In this document: piece after piece, positions 10,801-19,543 of the stretch
How the letters are laid out: the number at the start of each line of letters is the position of its first letter
Numbering within the stretch: position 1 is the stretch's first letter
Assembly: GCA_023078555.1 (NCBI GenBank)
Contig: CM041203.1
Coordinates: 4,858,538 to 4,922,537 of the forward strand
Source: Ulva prolifera
Lineage: Eukaryota; Chlorophyta; Ulvophyceae; Ulvales; Ulvaceae
Reading direction: 5' to 3'
DNA length: 64,000 nucleotides
Made by a program: the position numbers and the translations under genes
Notes under the pieces: model-generated
Databases searched by the model: none
The model's input: only the letters and a program-made list of their open reading frames with translations
What the model was told of the DNA's origin: nothing

Positions 10801-12879
10801 CCCCCATCCCCACTTCCCCGCCGGCCCATGCCAACGCCGACCCGCCGCCGTTCTCCGCGACCGCTCCTGGTTGCCTCCGCACCCCATCTCCAATGTCAGA
10901 CATTGACTTCGCGCCTACAGCGGAGGAGGCCGAATTCCTCGGCCTCACCCCTCCACCAACAGCCCGCGCGTGAGGACGACGTAGCGACCGCGCAGCCGGA
11001 TGCTTCCGCGGTGGACTGGGTCGACCAGGAGGACCTGGTGTGTGACGGCCGCGCAGTCGACGCACAGCGTGTGGGTACGCACTCACAAGCAGAGCTGCTT
11101 CTGAAACAATCCAACAAATACTTGACTCTAGATCTGCACGCGGACGACTTCTGGCAGCGATTGCGTAGTGGCTATGCACATGATTCTGATTTTGCCGAGC
11201 CACCTGCATCATACCATTACGACCCTAAGCACCAGATTTATCTGCACAAGAACAAGATTGTTGTCCCTGATCATGATCACTTGCGCCGGCAAATTCTGTT
11301 GTGGCCCCACGTACACCCCTGGCATGCACACATGGGTGTCTCTTGCACAGCATCATTGATCACAGACTCATTTTACTGGCCAGATATACACAAAGATGTC
11401 AAGAAATTTGTGTCACAATGCCATAGCTGTCAGACCATGAAGTCCCCGTCGGAGCGGGAGGCAGTCATGTCCCCACTACCTGTACCTTCTGCATGCTGGC
11501 GTGTCGTGAGTGTAGACATGATCACGCAACTGCCTAACTCCACGTCTGGTCACAATTGCATTGTTGTATTTGTTGATCAATTCAGCAAGATGGTAAGATT
11601 GATCCCCACAGTGTCTACTCTGAATGGTCCCGGATTCGCTGCATTGTTTTTCCAGCACATATACCCCCATTATGGCCTGCCACTTGGCATTTGTAGTGAC
11701 CGCGGTACGCAGTGGAACAATAAATTTTTCACATCCCTTTGTGATCACCTAGGCATTGCATTGCAGCTGACATTCTCCTACCATCCTAGAGCCAATGGGC
11801 AAGTTGAGCGTTACAATCGCGTTGTGGAAGAAGCTGTTCGGCATTTCATCGGTCCTGCACATGATGATTGGGATGCATTCCTGCCACATATCGAGTTCAG
11901 TATGAATAGCTCCAAGTCGGCAGCCACGGGCTGCACGCCGTTCTCTTTGAACCGTATCACTCCGCCGCTGTCTCCCACAGCCCTTGCGCTCAAATTGCCA
12001 CAGCATCAGCAACCAGCTCCAGCTGTGATGCACCGCATGTATTACTTCCTAGCAAAGCAAGCTCTGGTAGAGGCCAAGCAGTCAATGTGGTCGGATTTCA
12101 ACAGGAAATCTGCTTGGCCAACCTTTTCTGTGGGTGATTTGGTCCTGCTATCTATACGTAAGGTTGCTCTGCATCATCCATCTCTCCGAAAGAAGTTTAC
12201 TCCGCGTTGGTTGGGTCCCTGTAAAATTCTGGAAGTAGTGGGCCGGGCCGCGGCCCGTATATCATTGCCGACCACGCTGCAGCGCCTAGGTCTACATGAT
12301 GTCTTTCACTTCTCTGTGCTGAAACCTTACAATGAGTCCTTTGATGCTGCATGCGCCACCAGCCCTGAAGCTGCCAAGTCATCGGCCACTGTGGACACGA
12401 CCACTTATGAAGTTGAATGTGTGGTCAATTACATGCAGTCGCGGCATCGCGATGACGACATCTCCATCGCGTGCCCTCACTACCTGGTGCGCTGGGTTGG
12501 CTACGATGCATCTCATGACTCTTGGTTACCAGTTGATGAGTTGTCCGGATGCCTGGAGAAAGTTGCCGATTATCTGTTCCACAATGCCTCCAGTACTCAG
12601 AGAGCGCACATGATTCATGAGTTTCCGCGTGAAGCGCGGCTACATCTGTCCCATATAGCAGCCAAGGCTGAATCCACCAGGCGTCCCGTCGCTGGGGGGA
12701 AGGTGCCCGCGGGTGGCAGCAACATCGACGATCCCAAACGCAAACCGCGTAGACGTAGTTCTCGGTTGAGCGAATCCCATAAGGCAGCACTTTCCAGGGT
12801 CACCTACTGCAGTTATTGTGGTAGGATGCGGACTGAGTCCGCAAAGCGCATGTGCGCTAATGCTGCCCCCCCGCTGTGA
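7810..12879 (+). CDS. pol: pol polyprotein of the chromovirus (1689 aa)
   Basis: Domains in order: aspartic protease with LVDTASNHSM near residue 158; reverse transcriptase with the YLDD box near 553 and RT core about 400-620; RNase H with YTDASDYAYGAV near 702. A Pro/Ser-rich, probably disordered linker follows at about 860-1080. Integrase has an HHCC zinc finger near 1167-1205, catalytic D near 1235, SDRGTQW near 1295 and E near 1330, then a GPY/F-like module (RWLGPCKIL). A chromodomain lies near 1530-1590 (YLVRWVGYDASHDSW). Chromodomains of this class steer integration to marked chromatin. The start at 7810 is arbitrary, since gag and pol share a frame; whether pol is made by read-through, re-initiation or splicing cannot be told from the sequence. 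Confidence 0.93.
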   Translation: MEPFVLAADHASGHGIVFPSSLSTADKSLFDISTLSCPIVVTLPYTDEAHVALRHLHAINLNGHHVTVAIPGRLFDSDAFVPYTSRHSYSTVDKANALLSYTDGRPVPGHQTFHVLRLMSNQQSLNTSAMSCASQKIDAVDLICTVPIHIKGSRLKALVDTASNHSMITVEFLQANAIPYHQSASTSHGIFGSAAPCLGTVTLCTSIGRQRHDVTYTVVASLPAAEWHAPNHALLGLDVIAVTHMKLEFDDPDIRIIVPGRKAGPRKHSRDWQHVVHIPKRTPASQGTSDEYACTSRKLKSMVNRAKCGKSPLYVVHVKPAHARIEPSSDMHVCAASKKKGFLSQQQVPAPVQQDVATIPQCVQEIVHKHSRSGGTLGPAPPNTTALGFEMNIENLPGTRPRAARQYRLTPLEHSELEKQVQHLLDMGWIQPSISPWASSVLFAPKPGGKLRLCVDYRYLNENTVMNTYPLPRIDALLDKLQGQRYFSALDLASGYHQIRLAPTSQPKTAFRTPDGLYEWTVMPFGLTNAPSVFQQAMHGVLRGLIGKICLAYLDDIIIISRTAEDHAINLDRVLTRLHEHNFFCNAVKCQFAMQEVKYLGHIVTADTVKPDPHKVSVLQQWPEADLKSSTNTIRSFLGLAGYFRRFIPKFPTLAAPLLERMKAKGKSAWTEQCTRAFNDIKHALINATGLRHPNLNQPFHVYTDASDYAYGAVLMQDHEAALHPIAWVGRKMNSSEVHHATFEKELGAIVFAARQWRCYLENGHPVYVHSDHNPLRYLQTQQRLNNKQARWVETLSRINWHIMYVSGDKNVVADAVSRATHLPSMTVQLHDDHPISCASRAGNAIPVQVSYAFPAVSLTTAIARRCHSSPSPDPSGYELPIASTGSTAISSGQSPMNQAIPYHQTLPTISPQPCDYSRLREKFDSPPPGLSPPMPDLRSQSQFPPLSQPQDPRRPTQPPPSVISISSGSSPRMGEQLESQRSPVLMPTGSPPALPPPPSPLPRRPMPTPTRRRSPRPLLVASAPHLQCQTLTSRLQRRRPNSSASPLHQQPAREDDVATAQPDASAVDWVDQEDLVCDGRAVDAQRVGTHSQAELLLKQSNKYLTLDLHADDFWQRLRSGYAHDSDFAEPPASYHYDPKHQIYLHKNKIVVPDHDHLRRQILLWPHVHPWHAHMGVSCTASLITDSFYWPDIHKDVKKFVSQCHSCQTMKSPSEREAVMSPLPVPSACWRVVSVDMITQLPNSTSGHNCIVVFVDQFSKMVRLIPTVSTLNGPGFAALFFQHIYPHYGLPLGICSDRGTQWNNKFFTSLCDHLGIALQLTFSYHPRANGQVERYNRVVEEAVRHFIGPAHDDWDAFLPHIEFSMNSSKSAATGCTPFSLNRITPPLSPTALALKLPQHQQPAPAVMHRMYYFLAKQALVEAKQSMWSDFNRKSAWPTFSVGDLVLLSIRKVALHHPSLRKKFTPRWLGPCKILEVVGRAAARISLPTTLQRLGLHDVFHFSVLKPYNESFDAACATSPEAAKSSATVDTTTYEVECVVNYMQSRHRDDDISIACPHYLVRWVGYDASHDSWLPVDELSGCLEKVADYLFHNASSTQRAHMIHEFPREARLHLSHIAAKAESTRRPVAGGKVPAGGSNIDDPKRKPRRRSSRLSESHKAALSRVTYCSYCGRMRTESAKRMCANAAPPL

Positions 12880-13006
12880 TGCTGAAGGGGACGCCTGGAT
12901 GTAAGCAGACTGCCTCTGTGAGGCCGGGGATTTCCAGGCCATAGGTGATGTGAGGAGGGGGCTCCCGGGAGCAAGGCCAACCCCTGCCTAAATCTGATCC
13001 GCCAGG

Positions 13007-13408
13007 TTGCATGTCGCGGGGCACCAACCTGTTTTTCCATCATGTGACTTCCATAAAACCCGACAGACCCAATTCCATCATCTGAACCCACCTATGTGTG
13101 CAGTTAGAAACTTGCCAGTCCCTGAGATCCCACAAGATCCGACATCCCATTCCCTCGTCCAGCGTCGACGCTTTCTCCAGAACGTCCGCCAGTTGATGCT
13201 AGATGCCACTACAATGCCAGCGCTTGGAGACTACCACTCTCAGTACCTCACTGACCTCTGCCATGTCAGAAGAGTTACTCGCAGGCTGCATGATGCAGTC
13301 CTAGACCTAGATGAGGCCATGAGTGAAATGATAAACCGCTACTCAGGTCGTCAATTGTTGCCAGAGTATTTCCACGATCTCTGCGATGAGTTCCCCAGCC
13401 AGCTCTAG
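13007..13408 (+). CDS. Third ORF of the chromovirus, between pol and PPT
   Basis: The ORF has 133 codons; a more likely start is the internal Met near 13094 (MCAVRNLPVPEI), giving about 104 residues. The product is helix-rich with many charged residues (LHDAVLDLDEAMSEMINRYSG) and no membrane segment or signal peptide, so it does not look like an envelope protein despite its position. The function is unknown. It could be an accessory protein, a leftover of captured sequence or chance. Confidence 0.4.
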   Translation: MHVAGHQPVFPSCDFHKTRQTQFHHLNPPMCAVRNLPVPEIPQDPTSHSLVQRRRFLQNVRQLMLDATTMPALGDYHSQYLTDLCHVRRVTRRLHDAVLDLDEAMSEMINRYSGRQLLPEYFHDLCDEFPSQL

Positions 13409-13607
13409 AACTAGCCTTAATTCCAACAAGGTCACTCATCCGTATTCCAGATGAGTAGACCCTTCTCTGTAAATACCACATTGCCCCGGTCTTATGATGT
13501 ACCCTACCATTCAAGTCAATGTGCTGTCTCCATTTATCTGCTTACCTGAGCTTCCAGACTTGCCCTGAGCTTGCAGAGCATACTCTTGTTAGCCCTGCTC
13601 CGCTCCC

Positions 13608-13615
13608 GGGGGAGG
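13608..13615 (+). promoter_or_regulatory. Polypurine tract before 3' LTR
   Basis: GGGGGAGG lies directly before the TGTTG start of the 3' LTR, the usual place for the plus-strand primer of LTR elements. Confidence 0.75.
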
Positions 13616-14413
13616 TGTTGTAATGGCCAAGTCTGTCTGCTCAGAAGCACACCTATTCCAGATATGCAGGCACCAATTGTGGATACATATGTATGTATCT
13701 CAGGCTAGTGCCTTGCAAAACTTGAGCTAGGCGAAAGTATACCAAAGAATACCTCAGAATGCCAGCATGTACCACGTCACAGCTGTGCACATGAGCTGCA
13801 TGCATACAGCTACATGTGCATAATTCCACATGCCCAAAAGTGCCACTAGCATTCCTCAACATGTATAATCTCACATACCAATCCCATGTATCATGCCACC
13901 TTTTGCCACAGCCTTTTAGCAGTGCGAAGTGCCAGCTCAGTGCATGACACGTCATGCATGCGGCGCATGCATACTCCTGGTCTGCGCTTGCGCACGCCAA
14001 GGGTGCAGCGTCAAAGACCATGCCAGCCAACCTACGTCTGCGTATCCATGCAGCACGATGTTGCTGCATTGGATTGACGGAGGATGATACATGCCAAATC
14101 CCAATGCCCGCAGCAGATCGCCAGATCTCGCGGGATGCTGCACCCTGATCGATCCGTACAGAGATCAACGAGCAGCGCGATTCCACAGTTCCACAGAGCT
14201 ATCAGTAGCGAGGACAGCACAAAGCAGGGATGGGCCTGGGCACATATATTCCAAGTGTTTTGTTGTGATCGACACAATTACCTTTGGTCGATTGGGGCGC
14301 TCCTGTTCCAGTCATTCCACTGTGTGCTACATTGTTACCCGAGTCCTTCTCTCCTGTCGTTTCTGTACGCTCGCTAGGGTGCCCAGCTCCCTGCGCAACC
14401 CGACAATTTAACA
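13616..14413 (+). repeat. 3' LTR of the chromovirus (798 bp)
   Basis: Near-identical partner of 4589-5382, longer by a 4-bp duplication. It is followed directly by CGGGG, the second copy of the target duplication. Confidence 0.95.
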
Positions 14414-14418
14414 CGGGG

Positions 14419-14975
14419 TGACATCCTCGCCGTTCGAACGCGCGCGTTCTTCCCGGGCGCGCCGGTCATCGGCGACGTGTGCGTTACCCACCCTGGACTC
14501 CTCGAACGCCAAGGCCGCGGCGCTCCACGACGGTGCCTCGGCAGAGGCCGACGACCGGCGCAAACGCGAAAAGTACGGCCGGGCCGGCGCGGGCGCGTTC
14601 ACGCTGGTCCCGCTGTCGCATGAGACGTACGGCCGTGTTGGCCCGGCCGCCTTTGCATTCCTCAACAGGCTTGCTGATGTGGCTGCAGGGTCCAGATCTG
14701 GCGCGGCCTCTCGGCGGCGTTCCCTGGAGAACGCAATGCGCGATCTCTCGACGACGCTCTGTCGTGCAGTGGCGCGCCAGGTACGCGCCGCAGCTCCGCA
14801 GATGGCACGTCACGCGGGGGAAGGCAGTTTTGGCGGGAATCACAGTCCAGTCTGATGACCTCTCGCCGCTTGCAGGCCATCCGGCCTGAGCGGTGGGGCG
14901 CCCCTCGGGAGCCCCGCCCTCGTGACGACACCAACTGATGGCCTCTGCCTCCACAGGCATCATGACGAACAGGCG
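14419..14975 (+). pseudogene. LINE ORF C-terminal domain remnant after the LTR element
   Basis: Frame one gives GDILAV...FFPGAPVIGDVCVTHP, then the reading shifts to another frame giving DDRRKREKYG, LVPLSHETYGRVGPAAFAFL and SLENAMRDLSTTLCRAVARQ. This matches my recollection of the C-terminal, restriction-endonuclease-like part of algal non-LTR RT proteins: an RPGD...D...VTHP core, K-x2-KY, F-x-PL-x-ETxGRxG, then a helical tail. The frameshift after ...THPGLLE and the 5' truncation mark it as dead. The ORF ends near 14853. Sequence from there to 14975 is non-coding and probably the start of the 3' UTR. Confidence 0.55.
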
Positions 14976-15009
14976 TACCCATGGGTGCGCCGTTCGGGTG
15001 CGCCGTTGA

Positions 15010-16560
15010 GAGAGATCTTCGTGTTGGCTGCTTCGGTGGATTTGGGCTTAGATAGTGATAGATATGTTTATTGTGAACACTACGGTACCATTCTGACGCT
15101 GATTGGTGCACCATGCAGTCTCCGACATCGACTCGAGTATGACGTGTCTGTGTAGGAAACTGTAGTGTATCCGCCTGTAAAGCTGGAAAATGATTAACAA
15201 TTTGCAGTGAGAGACTTTAAATGTAGTTATAAGCGTGATGTAAGCGTGCTTGGTACATGTGGAGGTATAATATATCATCTGGACGGGTACTGCATGTCAC
15301 GCTTCGAACACAGAGTGTCTTTCCCGAAGCGGAGGTGATCCCGCAATGGCATGTAACCAGTCCAATATTGCGTTATGTATCCCTATCGAATTAGTTTTTC
15401 TGCCTGGGGTAAATAAAAGGACAGCGGATGTGCTCATTGGCTGTGTGTCAAGGCGATGTGCTGGCCGAACTACCCCCGAGCTGGTGCCAGGAAGACGTGC
15501 GTTCACCCAGGAGACATGCCTGGTTGCATTTTTGTCATATGAAAGGCGGTACAGCGCCACTTGCGGTACCTGATCGGTGTCTCACGCATGTCTGGGGGTG
15601 CCCGGAGCATGTATAGTGCAGCAGACGGCCACCCACGCAAGAGCATCCGGTATAGCTTGAACGTCAGTAATGTGTGGTAAGCGCCAGAATTAATGGTATG
15701 GTATCTCTCAATTCGATGAGGAGCGTGTAGACAGAAACACTGTATCTGTGTGCACTTTGAGCGATTGCTACCGTCAACTTTCAAGCGCTGCGCTCCACGT
15801 TCGTGCCGCAGAAGACCCCCAGGTATCCTTCCTGACTTCAAGGGAGCCATATCCGCTTGTTACAGCAGCCATGTGGACTTGTGCGGAAGCGCGCACCTCG
15901 TGTGGCGCACCTGCCATAAACGGTGCACGCCCTTGTACACGGCGCGCCTCGAGGGCGAGCCGCAACGCATGCGCCAGTTCGTCGTGGGTGCTCCACAAAG
16001 GTACGCCAATACAAAAGCACTGCGAACAACGGTGTAAATGCGTATATAGCATCATTGCATGGTGTTTGGTGATATGGTACACTCCTATGTATTTCTATAA
16101 GCATTCTGGCCACATCCTATGTGCGCCACTGCGCCACTGTGACATGCAACACACGATCCCTCACCGCACACAGCCAACACAGCCGTCTATAATGAAATTA
16201 AGCCAGATCAGGATAATGTAGGAATCAGCCCATCGGTTGCAGCTTGATCAGCAGTTTTGACTTGCGCTTCTGGTCACCTCGAATCCACCCAGCTGCATTC
16301 ACATTGCATTCAGGCAACCCGGGTCTCCGTGGAGGACATGATTATCAATCGAAGTCAACAGGCGGTATCTGATCAGATGGCTTAGCACAGGTAAGACTCG
16401 CACATTTATGAATCGGTTCATATTTAGCGCTGCACTCTGCGGGTGCTCTTCCCCTGACTTCCTGTCGGCTTTCTTTGTGACTTCGTATTCTTCTTGCCCG
16501 TCGCTTTTGATGTTGAAGCTTTTTGAAGCTTGATGTTTGCACGGGAGTCCTGCAAATCGA
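15010..16560. other. Interior of TIR element; no confident gene
   Basis: Short ORFs occur on both strands. The plus frame at 15750-16037 has DFKGAI...Y...LCGSAHLVWR, which faintly recalls the second catalytic region and LC-x-AH motif of IS66-like transposases. The minus frame at 15774-16082 is equally open. Nothing here is strong enough to call. Confidence 0.2.
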
Positions 16561-16568
16561 TGGTCGGG

Positions 16569-17678
16569 CTAAACAGGTGTTGACACACGAAGCAGGTACC
16601 ACACCGCTACATGTGGGAATAAGTGGGAACACACCATCTTGTTCGTTTTGTCAGCTAGGGGCTCTGTATTGCGGCGTTTACCAGCACCACCTGAATTTTC
16701 TGTCTTGTTCATTGGGACTGTGGAGGCTGGCATATCGTCATCTGTGGTCTCCTCATCGGTGTCAAGGTCCTCGAGGACCCTCTTTCTTCTGTGACTTGCG
16801 TGGCGTTGAGGTCGATTGGAGGCTGACTGGTTGACTGTGCGCTGTGCCAACGTCACATCTTCCTCCTCCTCATCATCATCACTTCCACAATCACTTTCCA
16901 TACAGTCTTCGTCGTTGGATTCGAGGTCCACTTCACTGAACTTGACATCAGATGACACTTCGTGGCTCGGCTGCTGCGTTGGTACAATACTCTGTATTTG
17001 CTGACAATACTCAATCAGTTCAAATGGGGGATCCATTCCGGCGGCAGCAAACTTCACTTCCTGCATCAATGTTTGTTTTGCCAACGGTTCACACAACATA
17101 TTGGATGCACAGCACCTTCATCATTGGTCTATGGCAAATCTCAATGGATTGGAGCAACAATGGCATACCACATAGCACCGAATGCAGTCCAGCATCAGTG
17201 CTCCAACGACATAATAGTAGCCTTTGCGAGGGGGCCTGATGGGAATATTTTCTGGTTGAGTCGGGTCAAGCTCATCCACTGCAATGACTGGCGGAACTGC
17301 GACTGCCCAGAGTCCAAAGTCAAAGACATCGCGGAACGTTTGGAACCCTCTAAATCTGTTTCCTCCCACTGGTGTGAATAATGCAGCCATTGTCAACTCC
17401 TTCTCATCAGTTCGTAGCTGCCGGTCTGTCTGGTTCTTTGGCTGTGGAGGTGTGAGTTCCTGAGTGAGGCGACCGTAGGGGGCTGTCTCGGTTGGGCTGG
17501 TAGCAGTGCCCCAATCCTCACACCAGGCTTCGGGAATCAAATCAATCTGATCACCTGGACTTGGAACAGCATCCGTAGGCAAGAGGCATGTTGGCCGGAA
17601 GACTTGGAGTGCAGGAAGTGATTCACATTGAGCCTTTTCCGATGCAAACTCAATCAAGAGAGCCCTCAGTCCCTGCAA
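16569..17678 (-). CDS. Hypothetical acidic protein, probably two exons
   Basis: Two minus-strand ORFs lie end to end: 17678-17121 (185 codons) and 17099-16569 (176 codons). A plausible link is a donor GTATGCC near 17165 joined to an acceptor ...TTGATGCAG near 17060. The first part has a Pro/Thr-rich middle and the run NRFRGFQTFRDVFDFGLW. The second is strongly acidic (ESDCGSDDDEEEEDV, DTDEETTDDD) with basic patches (RRKRVL, GKRRN), as in nuclear proteins. I do not recognise the family. Position inside the TIR element suggests a transposon-encoded protein, but no catalytic triad is visible. Confidence 0.4.
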
Positions 17679-18880
17679 TTAAGACTTGAGTGACAATTGC
17701 TAGTTGCATGTGGTTATGCGTATCATGCGGACATTCCTCTCGCCATTGTTTTAGATGAACAAAAGATCATGGAACCCCACTTTCCATTTGCGAGCTGAAT
17801 AAATGAATCTCTGACTTCAACAGATCGTTTAGGCATCTGGACAGAGACACTGAAACCCGAATGCAAGCCGAAGCTCAGCACACAAGCGGCCGCCGCGATG
17901 GCGCCAAACATCGTTCATAGGCAATTTCAGTTCTGGAAGAGGATACACATGGCAGCTGCTTGATGTAGCCGGTGCATCCACCTGCTGCGGGCGCAGCTCG
18001 AGCACCAAACACATGCGCAGAGAACACGCGACTATTCAAATGCACTCAAAGCCACCGTACGATGGCACTACACCGCAGAACATGCCACGTTTCCATTCAC
18101 TCTATCAATGCAGCTCTCTGCCTTCCACCAAAATGAAAGTTGACGATGTGAGCGTGAACGTGCATGGATGGGTCGTACCGGCAGAGACATGCTGCATCCG
18201 TGGAGTAAACATGACACGACGCGCGAACAACACATGGATATGTACGCCAATACATGTAAACATACTGATTGTGGATTGGGGGTCTGCATATAATATGCAA
18301 GCAGTATAGTCAGGCGCGGTAATTTTTTTAGCTGGCCTACGCTGCAAACAAACATCTCTATGCAAGGCAATGCGACTTCGATGGGCTCCAAGGCCATCAT
18401 CGAATCACTTTGAGTTGCATGAGCATATGTAACTACATTGTCCATGGTGGTGTTCCAAAGACAGCGTACCCATGGGTGCACCATCTAGGTGCGCTCATAA
18501 GGTGTGCCTGAACCCGGGCCCACAAGTTCTTTGCAGGTATGTGACCTTGGAAACGTGATGCATAGTAAACGAGGGCATAATGAGGTGTTTCCAAACGACT
18601 GGTCTTGCCGGATCACTCGTTTTGGACAACGTACAAAACAGACTCACCAATACCTGGTGCACCCAGTTAATTGGTGCACCCGTAAGGTGAACCTGTTTGG
18701 GCCACCACAACCAGAATGGCCTGTTTGGGGCTAGGAATAACCATGAGAAATTCCAGAAGCAATTCTTGGCAGTTGTGCAACATGTAGGCACCTGTTGCAT
18801 GACAAAACAAGCAAAGCCCAATGACTTACACAATAGCACACCCTCTACCGGTGCACCCACGTGAGTGGCGCACCAGGGTA

Positions 18881-19293
18881 GGCCACTCTGGCATTTTCCC
18901 TGTGTCCAGCTGGGCCAGGTCCGATGGGCGTGCGGGGTGCCTTCGTTGGATGTGCAGGGATTGCGGAGACGGCTTGGGCGATGCATTGTCCTGGGTGCGG
19001 TGCGGCGTGGGCCGGCGAGGCTGCGCGGCGGTGTGCCGGGCTGGCATGGTGTGCTGTGGCTCGGTACCGGTGGGGTGGGGGTGGGGTTTGGGGCTAGGGC
19101 GGCCCCCGGCAATCGGGCGGCCATGATGGGCGGCCTCGGGCAGCAGTGTGTTGGGTGTGGCCCTGTCGTACGGCGACAGGCGTTGTGGTGTTGGCGGTTG
19201 TGTTGTTGTGTGTGGGCCGCGGTGTCTTGGTGTTGGCTTCGTCTGCTTGCTCCTTTCGCGGTGCTGCCCGCCTTGCTGTCTTTGTCCTTGTAA
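18881..19293 (+). other. LINE family 1 3' UTR
   Basis: This G/T-rich, gene-free sequence ends TTTGTCCTTGTAA. The last 60 bp match the ends of the truncated copies at 21544-21662 and 32063-32272. The terminal TGTAA matches the chlorophyte poly(A) signal; no A-tail follows. Confidence 0.6.
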
Positions 19294-19543
19294 CATCCAC
19301 GTCATCTCCCTCCGCTACAGGAACTCATGAGTTCCTGCATGATCATTCCCCAACTGATTCAGCCTGGACTGTTAGACAACGTCAACACGACGCATCGCTG
19401 AGCCGCATGCATGTACATGCTTGTTCATGTTGTGATCCGCAGCAAAGGTATCTCAGAGGTACATGGAGCACTGCCTGCTCCCGGTCCGCACATGAGCTAG
19501 TCAGGCCTGTCCAGTTACAACCTCTATCTTGTACACGTGCACG
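19294..19543. other. Block A tail, host sequence between LINE and hAT element
   Basis: No gene is seen. It aligns with block B 30380-30585 and block C 39560-39800 (for example the GATCCGCAGCAAAGGTATCTC region), and serves as the reference for the two neighbouring insertions. Confidence 0.5.

Larger units (their letters stand above)
4589..14413 (+). mobile_element. Ty3/gypsy chromovirus, whole-looking, nested in LINE
   Basis: The element is 9825 bp with TG...CA-ended LTRs of 794 and 798 bp and a perfect 5-bp target duplication CGGGG (4584-4588 and 14414-14418). Internal order is primer-binding site, gag ORF, pol ORF (protease, RT, RNase H, integrase, chromodomain), a small third ORF, and a polypurine tract. 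Integrase after RT/RNase H plus a C-terminal chromodomain defines the chromovirus branch of Metaviridae (Ty3/gypsy). The two LTRs differ by about two substitutions and one 4-bp indel, so the insertion is young, the youngest datable event in block A. It looks whole. Confidence 0.95.
14976..18880. mobile_element. TIR DNA transposon of unresolved superfamily, nested in LINE 3' region
   Basis: The ends are imperfect inverted repeats of about 36 bp. The left end reads CCCATGGGTGCGCC and, after a gap, GGGTGCGCCG. The right end on the minus strand reads CCCTGGTGCGCC and then GGGTGCACCG. Both are bordered by TA (14976-14977 and 18879-18880), as in TA-targeting elements. GGTGCACC-type motifs recur at 18477, 18658 and 18678 as subterminal repeats. 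Outside the ends, LINE sequence resumes on both sides. Inside are two long minus-strand ORFs (16569-17678) and no clear DDE motif. Superfamily and autonomy are undecided. Confidence 0.45.
4292..19293 (+). mobile_element. 5'-truncated LINE copy (family 1) split by two nested insertions
   Basis: The whole 15-kb segment is flanked by a 13-bp duplication: CACCCACGTCATC (4279-4291) and CATCCACGTCATC (19294-19306). Removing it restores a sequence alignable to block B near 30356-30390 and block C near 39545-39570, which lack it. LINE-derived DNA is 4292-4588, about 14419-14977 and about 18881-19293, roughly 1.3 kb. The first two parts encode the C-terminal region of an RT protein; the last is a G/T-rich 3' UTR ending GCCTTGCTGTCTTTGTCCTTGTAA. 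The same 3' end is seen in short copies at 21.6, 32.2, 49.9 and 61.1 kb, which ties these stubs to this family. Confidence 0.7.

Noticed and set aside
10320-10973. Plus-strand 217-codon ORF inside pol
   Set aside because: Alternative frame of the Pro/Ser linker, opened by its C-rich composition. No independent evidence.
13007-13408. Envelope gene of the chromovirus
   Set aside because: The position fits, but there is no signal peptide, membrane helix or cysteine pattern.
15750-16037. IS66-like transposase
   Set aside because: One weak motif string, no second catalytic region, and an equally open opposite strand.
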